A stretch of DNA of 8,713 nucleotides from positions 1 to 8,713 of the forward strand of contig JAWOIG010000066.1 in NCBI GenBank assembly GCA_046484775.1, in the 5' to 3' direction. How positions within the stretch are numbered: position 1 is the stretch's first letter; each line of letters opens with the position of its first letter. The DNA is from JAFGQE01 sp046484775 (GTDB lineage Bacteria; Bacillota; Clostridia; DUPQ01). The translations under genes and the position numbers were made by a program. Of this stretch, positions 6,373 to 8,713 are shown in pieces. The notes under the pieces are model-generated. The model was not told the DNA's origin. It did no database searches and saw only the letters and a list, made by a program, of their open reading frames with translations.

Positions 6373-7413
6373 ATGATAAGGACAGGAATTATTGGCGCGA
6401 CTGGTTACGCCGGCGTCGAATGCGTCAGGCTTCTTTCGGCCCACCCCGGTTTTGACGTATCATGCCTGGTTTCAAAAAGCTTCGAGGGCTTTAAAATTTC
6501 AGATGTCTATCCCAGCCTGGCCGGAATATGCGACATCGCCTGCGAGGCGCTTGACTATGACATCATATTGAATAAGGCCGACTGTTTCATCTCTGCGCTT
6601 CCCCATGCTGCGAGCCAGGAAGTCGTGCATACCCTTGTCATGGCCGGCAAGAAGGTCGTTGACCTAAGCGCCGATTACAGATATTCATCGGCGTGCTTGT
6701 ATGAGAATACATATAATTCACAGCACCATTATCCTGAACTTTTGGAGAAAGCCGTATACGGGCTTCCCGAGTTCAACCGTGAAAAGATCAGGGATGCGGT
6801 TCTTGTGGCTAATCCGGGATGCTATCCCACATGCTCCATACTCGGCCTCGCCCCTCTGGTCGCCAAAGGTCTGATTGACAACGGGACAATAACCATCAGT
6901 GCGGTTTCCGGGGTATCCGGGGCCGGACGAAAGACGGAGCTTGATTATCAGTTCTGCGAGTGCGACGGCAACTTCGCCCCGTATAAGATAACAGGCCACC
7001 GCCACACAACCGAGATCGAGGAGCAGCTGTCGATCCTCGCCGGAACCAATATTGCCGTTGGGTTCACCCCACACCTCGCCCCCATGAAAAGAGGCATGTC
7101 GGCAACGATATTCGCAAAGGCGGTCAAAAAGACATCATCATCCGGACTTATAGATATGTATAAGGAATTTTATAAAGGCAACCCGTTTATCAGAATCAAG
7201 GAAGGGGGAGCGATTCCTTCCATAAAAGCTGTTGCGGGATCGAACTTCGCTGACATAGCGCCTTTCTACGACGGGCGCCTTGATAGAATAATAGTGGTTT
7301 CCGCAATAGACAATCTTGGAAAGGGTGCTTCATCCCAGGCCGTTCAGAACCTGAATATAATGTATGGATATGACGAGACGGCCGGATTGATGAATGCAGG
7401 CGCATATATATGA
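6373..7413 (+). CDS. argC: N-acetyl-gamma-glutamyl-phosphate reductase
   Basis: ArgC catalyses the NADPH-dependent reduction of N-acetylglutamyl 5-phosphate to the semialdehyde, third step of arginine/ornithine synthesis. The 346 residues match the usual length. The N-terminal nucleotide fold opens with GIIGATGYAG (5-14). The active-site cysteine is in ANPGCYPT (Cys150), GHRHTTEIEE supplies the catalytic histidine (His211), and FTPHLAPMKRG (231-241) and DNLGKGASSQAVQN near the C terminus are family signatures. ATG at 6373 is chosen because GAGGTG (6363-6368) precedes it and the glycine-rich motif starts at residue 5. A longer reading from a TTG at 6298 would begin inside the P1 spacer and adds 25 unrelated residues, so I reject it. 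It leads an argC-argB pair; the argB ribosome binding site overlaps its stop codon. Confidence -1.
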   Translation: MIRTGIIGATGYAGVECVRLLSAHPGFDVSCLVSKSFEGFKISDVYPSLAGICDIACEALDYDIILNKADCFISALPHAASQEVVHTLVMAGKKVVDLSADYRYSSACLYENTYNSQHHYPELLEKAVYGLPEFNREKIRDAVLVANPGCYPTCSILGLAPLVAKGLIDNGTITISAVSGVSGAGRKTELDYQFCECDGNFAPYKITGHRHTTEIEEQLSILAGTNIAVGFTPHLAPMKRGMSATIFAKAVKKTSSSGLIDMYKEFYKGNPFIRIKEGGAIPSIKAVAGSNFADIAPFYDGRLDRIIVVSAIDNLGKGASSQAVQNLNIMYGYDETAGLMNAGAYI

Positions 7414-7417
7414 GGAG
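7412..7417 (+). promoter_or_regulatory. Ribosome binding site deciding the argB start
   Basis: GAGGAG overlaps the argC stop and stands seven bases before the ATG at 7425. It favours that start over the ATG at 7410, which overlaps the argC stop as ATGA but has only a weak AGG upstream. Confidence -1.
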
Positions 7418-7424
7418 CGACGAG

Positions 7425-8342
7425 ATGGAAAAGATAATAAAGAAAGCCGGGATTCTTATAGAGGCCCTCCCCTATATACAAAGGCTGTACGGCAAGACCG
7501 TTGTTATAAAGTACGGTGGGAACGCAATGGTGAACGAATCCCTCAAGGACTCCGTCATGGAGGATGTCACACTGCTCAAGTACATCGGGATGAATCCGAT
7601 CCTGGTGCACGGCGGCGGTCCGGACATTTCCGTCATATTGAAAAAATCCGGCATCGAGAGCCGGTTCGTCAACGGACTTCGCGTCACGGACGAAGCGACG
7701 ATGGAAATAGTGCAGATGGTGCTTGTTGGAAAAACCAACAAGGACATCGTTTGCCGGATAGGTAAAAAAGGCGGCAAGGCAATCGGGATATCCGGAATTG
7801 ACGCCGGTATAATCAAGTGCAAAAAGCATTATCCGGAAGTGGATGGAATAAAAACCGACATAGGCTTTGTCGGCGAAATAACGGGGATAGATTCACAGTC
7901 ATTGCTTCGGCTGGCATCGAATGACTACATCCCCGTCATAGCGCCCATAGGCCTTGGCGAAGACGGCAAGACCTACAATATAAACGCCGATACCGTGGCA
8001 GGCGAAATAGCCAGCGCCCTGAAGGCGGAAAAACTCATTCTCCTCACCGATGTGGAAGGGGTCAGGACCTCTGACGAATCAGGCGGAGGCATACTCCACG
8101 CCCTGTCCATCAAGGAAGTTCACGAAATGATAGGCAAGGGAATCATCGAGGGGGGCATGATCCCGAAGGTTCTCGGCTGCGTCAATGCAATAGAGAACGG
8201 CGTGGGAAGAACGCATATAATCGACGGACGCATCCCCCACTGCATACTTCTTGAAATATTCACCAACAAAGGCATCGGCACGATGATTTCCGCCGACAAG
8301 GATGTATATTTCAAGGACGAAAAAGTATGGGAGAACAGCTGA
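7425..8342 (+). CDS. argB: Acetylglutamate kinase, probably arginine-inhibited
   Basis: ArgB phosphorylates N-acetylglutamate with ATP, the step before ArgC. The protein is 305 residues. The amino-acid-kinase fold shows KYGGNAM (29-35, catalytic Lys29), HGGGP (62-66), substrate-site Arg86 in VNGLRVTD, YNINADT with Asp189, and GGMIPKV with Lys248. The N-terminal helix region EALPYIQRLYGKTVVIKYGG and the C-terminal HCILLEIFTNKGIGTM are hallmarks of hexameric, arginine-sensitive kinases; the E. coli type, which is not inhibited, begins directly at the glycine-rich strand. Feedback inhibition by arginine is therefore inferred. The start at 7425 is preferred over 7410, which would add MRSDE. The stop overlaps the start of the next gene (TGATG), so all three genes are probably one transcript. 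argJ, usual between argC and argB in Bacillota, is absent. Confidence -1.
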   Translation: MEKIIKKAGILIEALPYIQRLYGKTVVIKYGGNAMVNESLKDSVMEDVTLLKYIGMNPILVHGGGPDISVILKKSGIESRFVNGLRVTDEATMEIVQMVLVGKTNKDIVCRIGKKGGKAIGISGIDAGIIKCKKHYPEVDGIKTDIGFVGEITGIDSQSLLRLASNDYIPVIAPIGLGEDGKTYNINADTVAGEIASALKAEKLILLTDVEGVRTSDESGGGILHALSIKEVHEMIGKGIIEGGMIPKVLGCVNAIENGVGRTHIIDGRIPHCILLEIFTNKGIGTMISADKDVYFKDEKVWENS

Positions 8343-8713
8343 TGGACATATTGCTGTCCGTTCATGACGGAATCATAAAGGACAAATACTTCCCGGGATA
8401 CATAGTTGATGCCCTGGGAAAGCTGGGCTCCATATGGCAGAATGAGAAGAGCGAGCCATGGACGGAGGAAGAGCTTGCCGAAAACATAAAGGGAATGGAT
8501 GTCTGTGTAACACACTGGCATTCGCCCAAAATAACTCCTGCGGTTCTTGCGAACGCCGACCGCCTGAAGCTTGTGGCCCACTGCGCCGGAAGCGTGTACA
8601 ATATTGTTTCACCCGAGGTTTTTGAAAAAGGAATCACGGTCATCGGCGCCAACAGGATCATGGCAAGGGCGGTCGCCGAGGGAACCCTTGCCATGATTCT
8701 GTTGGCGCCGATG
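8342..8713 (+). CDS. D-isomer-specific 2-hydroxyacid dehydrogenase (N-terminal part)
   Basis: This open frame reaches the window edge, so only 124 codons are visible. It resembles the NAD-dependent D-2-hydroxyacid dehydrogenase family (phosphoglycerate dehydrogenase-like). THWHSPKITPAVLANADRLK and LVAHCAGSVYNIV form the end of the substrate-binding lobe, and GITVIGANRIMARAVAEGTLAMILL is the typical crossing helix that leads to the NAD fold. The NAD-binding and catalytic Arg/Glu/His residues lie beyond the edge, so substrate and activity cannot be judged. ATG at 8342 overlaps the argB stop and follows GGGAG (8329-8333) by eight bases; an in-frame ATG at 8327 is possible and would add five residues. 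The last residues (APM) differ from the basic stretch usually found after this helix and fall in an inverted repeat, so the extreme end may not be genuine. Confidence -1.
   Translation, partial: MDILLSVHDGIIKDKYFPGYIVDALGKLGSIWQNEKSEPWTEEELAENIKGMDVCVTHWHSPKITPAVLANADRLKLVAHCAGSVYNIVSPEVFEKGITVIGANRIMARAVAEGTLAMILLAPM
8641..8713. repeat. 29-bp inverted repeat at the window edge
   Basis: Bases 8641-8669 and 8685-8713 are inverted copies with one mismatch in 29 pairs (G8656 opposite T8698, which could still pair as G-U in RNA) and a 15-base loop. It lies wholly within the hydroxyacid dehydrogenase frame, and the right arm ends exactly at the last base of the window. It is either a stable coding hairpin or a fold-back artefact at a contig end. 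Confidence -1.

Noticed and set aside
7344..7829. 161-residue minus-strand frame across the argC-argB junction
   Set aside because: It is a shadow of two well-supported genes and shows no family resemblance.

Overview
The window reads as a chromosomal fragment of a Gram-positive-type bacterium, most likely a Clostridia-class Bacillota. I base this on strong GGAGG-type ribosome binding sites, sigma-A-like promoters with extended -10 elements (TGGTATAAT occurs twice), the pth-mfd gene pair, an orphan MsmK/UgpC-type ABC ATPase, and a type IV prepilin in the same neighbourhood. The genes are of moderate GC content and use AUA and AGG codons freely. No species can be named from this alone. The gene content is ordinary housekeeping and biosynthesis. 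I found no new enzyme system; the unusual signals are in the non-coding DNA and at the right edge.

Left block, minus strand (1-6117). Read in the direction of transcription, it starts with a sugar-importer ATPase (6117-4993) closed by a clear intrinsic terminator (4953-4979). Next comes a spacer of about 330 bases carrying two near-identical copies of a palindromic element, and an extended -10 promoter (4687-4695) driving pth (4660-4097) and mfd (4095-649), which lie one base apart. About 400 bases of AT-rich leader follow, and then a type IV prepilin gene that runs off the left edge (245-1). No convincing terminator separates mfd from the pilin leader. The pilin and its leader are visibly more AT-rich than the rest.

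Divergent control region (6118-6372). It lies between the ABC ATPase (minus) and argC (plus). It holds a good sigma-A promoter and a second extended -10 for argC, a 9-bp inverted repeat near the ATPase start, and an inverted pair of AAACGGAA-type boxes flanking the argC promoter, one of them resembling a CcpA cre site.

Right block, plus strand (6373-8713). argC and argB encode consecutive arginine-pathway steps: N-acetylglutamate kinase makes N-acetylglutamyl phosphate, and ArgC reduces it. ArgB has the N-terminal helix and C-terminal pattern of arginine-inhibited kinases. The third gene, overlapping the argB stop, is the beginning of a D-isomer-specific 2-hydroxyacid dehydrogenase instead of argJ or argD. 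It is cut by the window edge exactly at the end of a 29-bp inverted repeat, which may be a real hairpin or a fold-back assembly artefact.
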